Shown one piece after another: positions 37,304-44,879 of a stretch of DNA of 64,000 nucleotides. The notes beneath the pieces were generated by a model. That model saw only the letters and a list, made by a program, of their open reading frames with translations. It was not told where the DNA came from and did no database searches. Position numbers and translations under genes: made by a program. Each line of letters begins with the position of its first letter. The stretch's first letter is position 1. The stretch comes from Siphonodentalium dalli (lineage: Eukaryota > Mollusca > Scaphopoda > Gadilida > Siphonodentaliidae), in assembly GCA_032622095.1 (NCBI GenBank), contig CP136061.1, positions 13,905,287 through 13,969,286 on the forward strand, given 5' to 3'.

Positions 37304-37673
37304 TCCAAAAAATTTCAAAAACTTCCAAAACTTCCAAAACTTTCAAAACTTTCAAAAATTTCAAAAATTTCAAAAATTTCAAAAACTTCAAAAACTTCAA
37401 AAATTTCAAAAATTTCAAAAACTTCAAAAACTTTCAAAAATTTCAAAAATTTCAAAAACTTCCAAAATTTCAAAAACTTTCAAATATTTCAAAAATTTCA
37501 AAAACTTCAAAAATTTCAAAAATTTCAAAAACTTCAAAAATTTCCAAAACTTCCAAAATTTCAAAAATTTCCAAAACTTACAAAATTTCGAAAACTTCTA
37601 AAATTTCCAAAACTTCCAAAATTTCAAAAATTTCAAAAACTTCCAAAATTTCAAAAACTTCCAAAATTTCGAT
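37304..37673 (+). repeat. TTTCAAAAA-type tract, left arm
   Basis: About 370 bases of AATTTCAAAAA/ACTTCCAAAA units of 9 bp. The frames read as Lys/Ile/Ser/Phe/Asn repeats and are not credible proteins. The inverted counterpart at 42957-43200 is about 125 bases shorter, showing length drift between arms. Confidence 0.9.
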
Positions 37674-38486
37674 ATAATGAAGATGACGAGCAAACAATTT
37701 TCGACTGGCCTGAGGCATTACGTTATGGAATGAATAACGACAGCGGATCAGAATGCATACATATAGTACGTCACTTGGACATTTTATCAGTTTATCACGT
37801 GATCACTAAATGTGGCAATCGGGTATCCACCGATGCCTGCAATGTATTATTTATAATAATTGGACTCATTGATCTCACGTAAATAATACTCTTAGTTGTT
37901 CCAATAAAATAGTTATCAAATTCGATCACCAATAGATTTGACTGTGGAATGTAATGACCTTTAACTTATTTATCGATCTAAAGGGACACTCATTATGAAT
38001 GAATGTTAACAATACAAGCGCACGAATGAAGAGCGTTGAACATATACGAAATTACTACACGAATGAATTGAACCTTGAAATTTATATTTCACATCTTACC
38101 AACAACAGCTATAGACATAGGCATAGTGTTATACAGTCTTCTATGTACCAACGCTATGACATAATTAAAGGGGGATAATACATGCACAGTGTGGAATGTT
38201 AAAGTGACACGAGGTAAGGGACTTTATGTAATATTGGTGTGTGAATATTAAAGGAGCACAATGCGCTCTAAAGGGACACACGACACTCATTTTGAATGAT
38301 TGTTAAAGAAACACAATACACACGCAGTGGGTGAAAGTTAAAAAGACACAGAACAATATTTAAACTTCAAATTTTAGGGCTCGTAATGTACCATTTATGT
38401 ATCGTTTCTCGCTCTACAATCCCCCCTCCCCACTTATAGATATATAACGAAGACGAGAATAACATGTTGATGAAGTTTATTGAAAT
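37674..38486. other. noncoding zone of left arm
   Basis: No gene. A loosely repeated motif AAAGGGACAC...CTCAT-TTGAATGA-TGTTAA occurs near 37980 and 38273, with several TTAAAG-GACAC echoes between. The same is found inverted at 42145-42950. Confidence 0.6.
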
Positions 38487-39062
38487 TTAATCATTGTCTG
38501 AATCTTCGACCGTTAGATTTATTTCTAAGAGTTTCTTGAATTTTCTCATCGCTTCATCTGCAGCCCATTCATTATTATATCCGTGTTTGGTCAGTTTGAC
38601 CATTTTCTTCATGATCATGTTATGTATGGGTGATGTTTTCAATCGATACTGGTATGCTATTAATCGTCTATAACTTTTGAGAAACAGAGCAAACTCTGTG
38701 TCGATGGTAGCCTCTTTTCCCGAAATGCTCTCATCTCCCGACATGCTCTCTTCTCCTTTCGCATCATTGGTGACGCGTTTCATCATACTTTTGAATGTGT
38801 CCATCTCGTTGACACATCGCGCAGCTTTCTTAAGACCGAATACCGTTCTACTACCGACGACATTATCATCTTCTGAATCTGATATCGTTCCCCGTTCATC
38901 TTCATCTGAATCTAGAACCGCTTCGTCAGATTCTAGGTCATCGGTATCTTCTCCGAAGAGAGTTGTTATTGTCTCGGACATAACTCCGTGTTTAATCTGT
39001 TTATGTCTTTGTAGATTGTAGTTCGTCGATAAAATAATTCCGCATAAATGACACCCGTGCAT
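38487..39062 (-). CDS. C2H2 zinc-finger/acidic protein, intact copy (left arm)
   Basis: 191 residues from ATG at 39062 to TAA. Residues 4-24 form one classical zinc finger (C-x2-C-x11-H-x4-H, beginning CHLCG). Next comes a long acidic Ser/Asp/Glu-rich region (about 33-75, with DSDEDE and DSEDD runs). A short KKAARCVNEMDTFKSMMKRV helix follows, then an SGDE-SGKE segment. The C-terminal half is predicted helical and basic and closes with DSDND. Single N-terminal C2H2 fingers with acidic linkers occur among small accessory proteins of Polinton/adintovirus elements; this comparison is from memory of the family style, not an alignment. Its job is not known; DNA binding or host interaction is inference. 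Its start lies inside the end of the 80-residue ORF (62-base overlap), a compact viral arrangement. The other copy at 41569-42144 carries a nonsense codon. Confidence 0.75.
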   Translation of the reverse strand: MHGCHLCGIILSTNYNLQRHKQIKHGVMSETITTLFGEDTDDLESDEAVLDSDEDERGTISDSEDDNVVGSRTVFGLKKAARCVNEMDTFKSMMKRVTNDAKGEESMSGDESISGKEATIDTEFALFLKSYRRLIAYQYRLKTSPIHNMIMKKMVKLTKHGYNNEWAADEAMRKFKKLLEINLTVEDSDND

Positions 39063-39243
39063 TATCGCGAATTATTGGAAGAACGATCACTCTTATAAGT
39101 AGCGATAAAAAGAGAGAATAAGGTGTGGTATACAACCGTCGCGTTAAGAGTACGTTCGTCCCGGGGCTAGGGTATAGATATTTGACCGCCGGTGATTCAA
39201 TTAATGCCAATTTATCAGTATGGTACTCTATGTATTCATTCAT
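39001..39243 (-). CDS. 80-residue ORF, left arm
   Basis: Eighty residues, identical in both arms. It starts within the last codons of the small basic-protein gene (ATGAATGA overlap, 8 bases) and ends 62 bases inside the zinc-finger gene in another frame. The N-terminal half (MNEYIEYHTDKLAL) is polar. The middle has a hydrophobic stretch (YSLFLSLLIRVIVLPII) that could be a membrane segment. I do not recognise the family. It may be a real small membrane protein, or the start of a longer gene whose remainder was lost. The part overlapping the zinc finger is the less credible part. Confidence 0.45.
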   Translation of the reverse strand: MNEYIEYHTDKLALIESPAVKYLYPSPGTNVLLTRRLYTTPYSLFLSLLIRVIVLPIIRDNARVSFMRNYFIDELQSTKT

Positions 39244-39574
39244 GATTTGGCTGATCGTATGACACTTTTCTTTTCATTTTCTTCTTATTATTAGACAAAC
39301 CTCCAGCTAACACTCTCTTGTTGGTTTGTTTGGACGCTTTACGTGTGTTTGTCAACTTAATTGCTGCAACTTCGGCCTTAGCCATTTCAATCGCTTGAGC
39401 GATGGGCGTCACTACGTTAATATGTGGTTTTAGAACGTCTTCTTCACTATCACTATTTTTAGTTCTGTCAATAAAGTAGCGACCCTCATTATCTGGCCTT
39501 AACTTCCCATTAATCATGTCTCTGAAATGTTTTCTCCACGTTTCAATATCTGCTGGAATATACGGGATCGACAT
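39236..39574 (-). CDS. small basic protein (IPYIP...ETW type), full-length copy
   Basis: 112 residues. The N-terminus has MSIPYIPADIETWRKHF; a middle acidic patch (DSEED) is followed by VTPIAQAIEMAKAE. The C-terminal third is strongly basic (KQTNKR, NNKKKMKRK). This layout resembles, in my memory, small basic virion-type proteins found in Polinton/adintovirus-related elements of invertebrates and fish, which may condense DNA or link it to capsid. That is not proven here. The stop overlaps the next start by 8 bases. The right-arm copy is five residues shorter because CAG has become TAG, so this is the fuller copy. Two further substitutions separate the copies (Ala to Val and Ile to Asn near residues 64-71). 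Confidence 0.6.
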   Translation of the reverse strand: MSIPYIPADIETWRKHFRDMINGKLRPDNEGRYFIDRTKNSDSEEDVLKPHINVVTPIAQAIEMAKAEVAAIKLTNTRKASKQTNKRVLAGGLSNNKKKMKRKVSYDQPNHE

Positions 39575-39754
39575 GTTTCTTCAAATGTAGTGTACAAGTC
39601 ACTCTTTTTTCTGCATTTTATTTTAGAAAGTTTATCGCCTCTTATAAAAATCGATTATCTGGATATCTATTAATCGAATCGTCGCTAGTCAGGTACAGAT
39701 AATAATTATCCATATGACTATAGTTTCTACAAAAAAACAATTCAAAGAGAATCA

Positions 39755-39985
39755 TTATTCTTCTTCTCTTATAGTTTTATTGATATCACTGAATATATGC
39801 TTGAAGGACCACTGGTTCAAATTTAACGGAATACCTATAATCGTCGGAGTGTTATTCACAACTCGCCTAATGTCTGTATAAATGTGTCCTTGATTATTAC
39901 ATAATGTAACAGTAATGTTTGATCGTATTGTCCACTTTTTCACGAAAACACACGGGTGTTGTTCGTAATCATTGGGGTGTGACAT
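39755..39985 (-). pseudogene. PC4-like protein, N-terminally truncated copy (left arm)
   Basis: 76 codons from an internal Met. This matches residues 80-156 of the right-arm gene except for one lost codon (Ile) after QWS. The palindrome junction lies 18 bases before this Met, so the membrane-segment N-terminus is absent here. What remains is essentially the PC4-like domain (YTDIRRV, GIPLNLNQW). It could still give a stand-alone single-strand DNA-binding domain if transcribed, but no promoter is visible. It is best seen as a copy cut by the rearrangement that built the palindrome. Confidence 0.65.
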
Positions 39986-40003
39986 ATTAGTATGAAGTAA
40001 TTC

Positions 40004-40624
40004 CTATATATCATTTGCTCATTTGTTTGCTCATTTGCTCATTGTTTTGCTCATTTGCTCATTTTTTTGCTCATTTGCTCATTTGTTTTTCTCATTTGCT
40101 CATTTTTTTTGCTCATTTGCTCATTTTTTTGCTCATTTGCTCATTTTGTTGCTCATTTGCTCATTTGTTTTGCTCATTTGCTCATTTTTTTGCTCATTTT
40201 TTTGCTCATTTGCTCATTTTTTTGCTCATTTGCTCTTTTTCTCACCCCCTTTGAATATACTTTGGGTGATATTATGTGTCATTGTTAATCGATTGGTGCA
40301 TACTCAATCAAGATCTCAACGAAACGCATTATTGACATCGATAACTATCATGGTGCATTTGGCATTCATGGCCAGACAAATTTAATTCATGGATTTTAGA
40401 GTCTGATGTCGCCAGATATCAAAATTAATAAGAGTAAGTTGTACACGAGAACAATTACAATCAAGGATAATAGAACAGGTACCTTGGCGAATACGTTTCA
40501 AACAGAACGTGGTCGTCTCCATATGAATCTCCTTAAATTGATAGGAATTACTATTATGGTAATCACTGTGTCATTACCATTTATTTTAGTTCCAAAGAAG
40601 ATACCGCGTGAGTCGGTAGACTAT
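40004..40624. other. central spacer of the palindrome
   Basis: The only sequence of the element present once. It holds the GCTCATTT tract (40013-40245), about 160 bases of unique noncoding DNA, and the 5' part of the right-arm PC4-like gene. Confidence 0.75.
40013..40245 (+). repeat. (TTTGCTCA)n tract
   Basis: About 230 bases of TTTGCTCATTTGCTCATTTT units, with T-run lengths varying. It sits at the hinge of the palindrome. All three plus frames are open and low-complexity (Leu/Ile/Cys/Phe/Ser/Ala/His), hence not credible as proteins. Confidence 0.9.
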
Positions 40625-40876
40625 GAATTACTTCATACTAATATGTCACACCCCAATGATTACGAACAACACCCGTGTGTTTTCGTGAAAAAGTGGACAA
40701 TACGATCAAACATTACTGTTACATTATGTAATAATCAAGGACACATTTATACAGACATTAGGCGAGTTGTGAATAACACTCCGACGATTATAGGTATTCC
40801 GTTAAATTTGAACCAGTGGTCAATCTTCAAGCATATATTCAGTGATATCAATAAAACTATAAGAGAAGAAGAATAA
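40406..40876 (+). CDS. membrane-anchored PC4-like protein (right arm)
   Basis: 156 residues. Positions 1-39 are polar and basic; about 42-62 is one hydrophobic segment (LLKLIGITIMVITVSLPFIL), a likely membrane anchor or cleavable signal. About 92-150 fits the PC4/p15 single-strand DNA-binding fold: alternating strands (WTIRSNITVTLC), then YTDIRRV, then GIPLNLNQWSIFKHIFSDI. The DIR...GIxLxxxQW pattern with a closing helix is the hallmark of PC4 (SUB1-type) domains, which bind single-stranded and melted DNA. PC4-like proteins occur in large DNA viruses and related elements; a role in replication or transcription is inference. Coupling to a membrane segment is odd and could instead be a start chosen too far upstream: Met80 would give the domain alone. 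The first 73 residues are encoded in the unique centre, so only this copy is complete. Confidence 0.65.
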   Translation: MSPDIKINKSKLYTRTITIKDNRTGTLANTFQTERGRLHMNLLKLIGITIMVITVSLPFILVPKKIPRESVDYELLHTNMSHPNDYEQHPCVFVKKWTIRSNITVTLCNNQGHIYTDIRRVVNNTPTIIGIPLNLNQWSIFKHIFSDINKTIREEE

Positions 40877-41056
40877 TGATTCTCTTTGAATTGTTTTTTT
40901 GTAGAAACTATAGTCATATGGATAATTATTATATGTACCTGACTAGCGACGATTCGATTAATAAATATCCAGATAATCGATTTTTATAAGAGGCGATAAA
41001 CTTTCTAAAATAAAATGCAGAAAAAAGAGTGACTTGTACACTACATTTGAAGAAAC

Positions 41057-41380
41057 ATGTCGATCCCGTATATTCCAGCAGATATTGAAACGTGGAGAAA
41101 ACATTTCAGAGACATGATTAATGGGAAGTTAAGGCCAGATAATGAGGGTCGCTACTTTATTGACAGAACTAAAAATAGTGATAGTGAAGAAGACGTTCTA
41201 AAACCACATATTAACGTAGTGACGCCCATCGCTCAAGCGATTGAAATGGTTAAGGCCGAAGTTGCAGCAAATAAGTTGACAAACACACGTAAAGCGTCCA
41301 AACAAACCAACAAGAGAGTGTTATCTGGAGGTTTGTCTAATAATAAGAAGAAAATGAAAAGAAAAGTGTCATACGATTAG
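41057..41380 (+). CDS. small basic protein, right-arm copy with early stop
   Basis: 107 residues, otherwise as the left copy at 39236-39574. GAT CAG became GAT TAG at 41378-41380, removing the last five residues. This also breaks the 8-base overlap with the following gene. N-terminal IPYIPADIETW, the VTPIAQAIEM segment and the basic tail are all kept, so it may be functional. Confidence 0.55.
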   Translation: MSIPYIPADIETWRKHFRDMINGKLRPDNEGRYFIDRTKNSDSEEDVLKPHINVVTPIAQAIEMVKAEVAANKLTNTRKASKQTNKRVLSGGLSNNKKKMKRKVSYD

Positions 41381-41387
41381 CCAAATC

Positions 41388-41630
41388 ATGAATGAATACA
41401 TAGAGTACCATACTGATAAATTGGCATTAATTGAATCACCGGCGGTCAAATATCTATACCCTAGCCCCGGGACGAACGTACTCTTAACGCGACGGTTGTA
41501 TACCACACCTTATTCTCTCTTTTTATCGCTACTTATAAGAGTGATCGTTCTTCCAATAATTCGCGATAATGCACGGGTGTCATTTATGCGGAATTATTTT
41601 ATCGACGAACTACAATCTACAAAGACATAA
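41388..41630 (+). CDS. 80-residue ORF, right-arm copy
   Basis: Identical in protein to the left-arm copy at 39001-39243: polar N-terminus, one hydrophobic stretch in the middle, and overlap with the zinc-finger reading frame at its 3' end. It is unrecognised. Perfect identity here, while flanking genes have acquired stops, is expected from the youth of the duplication and is not evidence of selection. Confidence 0.45.
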   Translation: MNEYIEYHTDKLALIESPAVKYLYPSPGTNVLLTRRLYTTPYSLFLSLLIRVIVLPIIRDNARVSFMRNYFIDELQSTKT

Positions 41631-42144
41631 ACAGATTAAACACGGAGTTATGTCCTAGACAAAAACAACTCTCTTCGGAGAAGATACCGATGACCTAGAA
41701 TCTGACGAAGCGGTTCTAGATTCAGATGAAGATGAACGGGGAACGATATCAGATTCAGAAGATGATAATGTCGTCGGTAGTAGAACGGTATTCGGTCTTA
41801 AGAAAGCTGCGCGATGTGTCAACGAGATGGACACATTCAAAAGTATGATGAAACGCGTCACCAATGATGCGAAAGGAGAAGAGAGCATGTCGGGAGATGA
41901 GAGCATGTCGGGAAAAGAGGCTACCATCGACACAGAGTTTGCTCTGTTTCTCAAAAGTTATAGACGATTAATAGAATACCAGTATCGATTGAAAACATCA
42001 CCCATACATAACATGATCATGAAGAAAATGGTCAAACTGACCAAACACGGATATAATAATGAATGGGCTGCAGATGAAGCGATGAGAAAATTCAAGAAAC
42101 TCTTAGAAATAAATCTAACGGTCGAAGATTCAGACAATGATTAA
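41569..42144 (+). pseudogene. C2H2 zinc-finger/acidic protein, broken copy (right arm)
   Basis: Same length as the intact left copy. Codon 30, just after the zinc finger, is TAG (41656-41658) where the left arm has GAG. Other changes include Ile to Lys two codons on, and Ile to Met in the SGDES segment. Translation would give a finger-only peptide of 29 residues; the remainder stays open from an internal Met at 41827. The break is asymmetric between otherwise identical arms. Confidence 0.75.
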
Positions 42145-42956
42145 ATTTCAATAAACTTCATCAACATGTTATTCTCGTCTTCGTTATATATCTATAAGTG
42201 GGGAGGGGAGATTGTAGAGCGAGAAACGATACATAAATGGTACATTACGAGCCCTAAAATTTGAAGTTTAAATATTGTTCTGTGTCTTTTTAACTTTCAC
42301 CCACTGCGTGTGTATTGTGTTTCTTTAACAATCATTCAAAATGAGTGTCGTGTGTCCCTTTAGAGCGCATTGTGCTCCTTTAATATTCACACACCAATAT
42401 TACATAAAGTCCCTTACCTCGTGTCACTTTAACATTCCACACTGTGCGTGTATTATCCCCCTTTAATTATGTCATAGCATTGGTACATAGAAGACTGTAT
42501 AACACTATGCCTATGTCTATAGCTGTTGTTGGTAAGATGTGAAATATAAATTTCAAGGTTCAATTCATTCGTGTAGTAATTTCGTATATGTTCAACGCTC
42601 TTCATTCGTGCGCTTGTATTGTTAACATTCATTCATAATGAGTGTCCCTTTAGATCGATAAATAAGTTAAAGGTCATTACATTCCACAGTCAAATCTATT
42701 GGTGATCGAATTTGATAACTATTTTATTGGAACAACTAAGAGTATTATTTACGTGAGATCAATGAGTCCAATTATTATAAATAATACATTGCAGGCATCG
42801 GTGGATACCCGATTGCCACATTTAGTGATCACGTGATAAACTGATAAAATGTCCAAGTGACGTACTATATGTATGCATTCTGATCCGCTGTCGTTATTCA
42901 TTCCATAACGTAATGCCTCAGGCCAGTCGAAAATTGGTTGCTCGTCATCTTCATTA
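42145..42956. other. noncoding zone of right arm
   Basis: Inverted counterpart of 37674-38486 with only scattered differences. No gene. Confidence 0.6.
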
Positions 42957-43200
42957 TATTGAAATTTTGGAAGTTTTTGAAATTTTTGAAATTTTTGAAA
43001 TTTTTGGAGTTTTGGAAATTTTGTAAGTTTTTGAAATTTTTGAAATTTTTGAAATTTTTGAAATTTTTGAAATTTTTGAAATTTTTGAAGTTTTTGAAAT
43101 TTTTGAAATATTTGAAAGTTTTTGAAATTTTGGAAGTTTTTGAAATTTTTGAAATTTTTGAAAGTTTTGAAAGTTTAGGAAGTTTTTGAAATTTTTTGGA
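42957..43200 (-). repeat. TTTTTGAAA-type tract, right arm
   Basis: Inverted counterpart of the 37304-37673 tract, about 125 bases shorter. Low-complexity frames on both strands are not counted as genes. Confidence 0.9.
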
Positions 43201-43817
43201 CACGCTCAAATATCGTGACTGCTTTCAAAATAGTACAACATCTCAATACTTCCAATAATTCGCGATAATGCACACCTGTCATATACTCAATAACTTCATC
43301 GGGATAGAGAAGTAAAGAATAAACGCTCTTTATTATTCATGTAAGAGTAATGGTGTAAAATTATTTCAGGTATGACAATTATATGATGCATGGACTGCGT
43401 CTGATTGATAAACACTGGAATGTATGCATTCATACCGATGGTCACAATGTCCAAAATTACAGCGACTCGGACCTGTCCATACACATATAATTGGTATAAA
43501 GCTATTTCTAAACATCGATTAATAAAATTAACAGAGTTTCATGAAAAATATTTAAAATTTGTTTGAACAAAAATAACGAAAGATATTACACGCAAATATT
43601 TAAAAAAACATTCGACATTTAATAGTCGGCCGATATTTGGGTAAGAGACCGAAAACTCGTTAGAAATTTTTTGAGATTAAAATTGTTTTTTTTGAAAATT
43701 TTGAGAAAAAAAAATTTAGGGTTTTGAATTTTTTTTTTGGGAATATTTTAGTACAAACAATTTTAGACCCAAAAAATCTATTTTTAGATGTGAGGCGAAC
43801 GAGCCTCCCATACTACT

Positions 43818-43823
43818 AAGGGT
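43818..43823 (+). repeat. 6-bp target site duplication, right
   Basis: AAGGGT directly after the last base (T at 43817) of the palindrome, matching 36366-36371. Confidence 0.85.
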
Positions 43824-44109
43824 GCGCGAAGTGACTGTGTTAACTTTCTTTCCAATAAATTTGTCGCCGAAGACGGTCGCTTATTTTGACAACACTCCCT
43901 CCCCGTTTTTTTGATTTTTCTGTTTTTGTTTTGGGAAATACGCATTCGATTGATGTCTGCCCCATTTTGGCCTACATCTATATATGCGGTTATTGTGCCT
44001 CAAATATTTGTCACCCACATGTCTGTATTGTTTACTACTACATTTATTGTATCGGCTTCCTGTAAATAATTGTTTTTCTAAACAGGTAGCTATAAACGCA
44101 TTCCAGTTG

Positions 44110-44385
44110 TTTCATTCATTTATTTCGTATAATACACTATCTTGTTCGATATTAATTTGTTCATTTATTTATTTCATATAATACACTATCTGGTTTGATA
44201 TTAATTTGTTCATTCATTTATTTCGTAAAATACGCTACCTTGTTTGATATTAATTTATTCATTCATTTATTTCGTATAATACGCTATCTTGTTTGATATT
44301 AATTTATTCATTCATTTATTTCCTATAATACGCTATCTTGTTTGATATTAATTCATTCATTCATTTATTTCATATAATACATCAA
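44110..44385 (+). repeat. 49-bp tandem array, 5-6 copies
   Basis: Unit TTCATTTATTTCGTATAATA plus CACTATCTTGTTCGATATTAATTTG, with period 49 (starts near 44121, 44170, 44219 and 44268). Confidence 0.85.
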
Positions 44386-44565
44386 ATCTGAATGTAGCAC
44401 GGTCAAATTTCATCGGCGCAGAACGAGTAGCGAAACGAGCACACCCGCGCGTTGTTGTCTTTTGACACCGTTCATCGGCCGCTTCAGCGTGCATCAAATC
44501 TGAATGTGGCACGGTACAATTTCATCGGCGCAGAACGGAGTAGCGAAACGAGCCAACCCGCCCCA
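44383..44565 (+). repeat. ~105-bp duplication
   Basis: ATCAAATCTGAATGT-GCACGG and TTTCATCGGCGCAGAACG-AG occur at 44383 and again at 44491, both followed by TAGCGAAACGAGC. Confidence 0.8.
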
Positions 44566-44734
44566 CAGGAAATGGTTACGGAGCAGTGTTCCGAGTAACG
44601 CAATGAACAAACCCAATGATTTGTGCACGGTGACAACGGCGAAATGAAAGTCTCGATTCGTGTCATGAAAATGACTAAATGATACTTTTTATACAGTTTT
44701 TTTTGCAAATTCCTTGCTAGATTGAATTACAATG

Positions 44735-44879
44735 GAGATAAACGTACCCTGTTTCGTTGTACATTCTGGGATTCGAGCATGAAAACAGTTTGTGAACTCG
44801 CCGGCAAGCCGGCTCGTTCACAAACTGTTTTCATGCTCGAATCCCAGAATGTACAACTCAACAGGGTATGTTTATCTCC
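44735..44879. mobile_element. near-perfect 145-bp palindrome
   Basis: GGAGATAAACGTACCCTGTT...TGTACATTCTGGGATTCGAG...AACAGTTTGTGAAC pairs with GTTCACAAACTGTTTTCATG...TGTACAACTCAACAGGGTA-GTTTATCTCC. The loop is about 20 bases (TCGCCGGCAAGCCGGCTC). It is likely a foldback MITE. Confidence 0.8.

Larger units (their letters stand above)
36372..43817. mobile_element. palindromic mini-Polinton/adintovirus-like element
   Basis: Two near-identical inverted arms (36372-40003 and 40625-43817) are separated by a 621-base centre. The ends read AGTAGTATGGGAGG...CCTCCCATACTACT and are flanked by a perfect 6-bp duplication AAGGGT. Six-base TSDs, long TIRs and AG/CT ends are established hallmarks of Polinton (Maverick) elements. 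Each arm encodes the same small genes reading outward: PC4-like, small basic protein, 80-residue ORF, then C2H2 zinc-finger/acidic protein, with virus-like overlaps. An outer noncoding zone of about 2 kb follows in each arm. No polymerase B, integrase, protease, ATPase or capsid gene is present, so it must be non-autonomous. The left arm is about 440 bases longer, owing to a foldback insertion (36803-37123) and a longer poly-TTTCAAAAA tract. The arms otherwise differ by scattered substitutions, so the duplication is recent. Head-to-head misassembly of haplotypes is the main alternative, but it would not explain the matching TSDs. Confidence 0.8.

Noticed and set aside
37222-37882. 151- and 195-codon frames of Lys/Ser/Ile/Phe repeats
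   Set aside because: Translations of a TTTCAAAAA tract whose length differs by 125 bases between arms; not credible coding.
40015-40385. Leu/Ile/Cys-rich frames across the TTTGCTCA tract
   Set aside because: Simple-sequence translation in all three frames.
36372-43817. Idea that the palindrome is only a haplotype misassembly
   Set aside because: Perfect 6-bp duplications and AG/CT ends outside both arms are not expected from a false join, though long reads are still needed.
36372-43817. CRISPR array or bacterial-type defence locus
   Set aside because: No spacer-repeat alternation anywhere; all arrays have contiguous units, and the window is eukaryotic.
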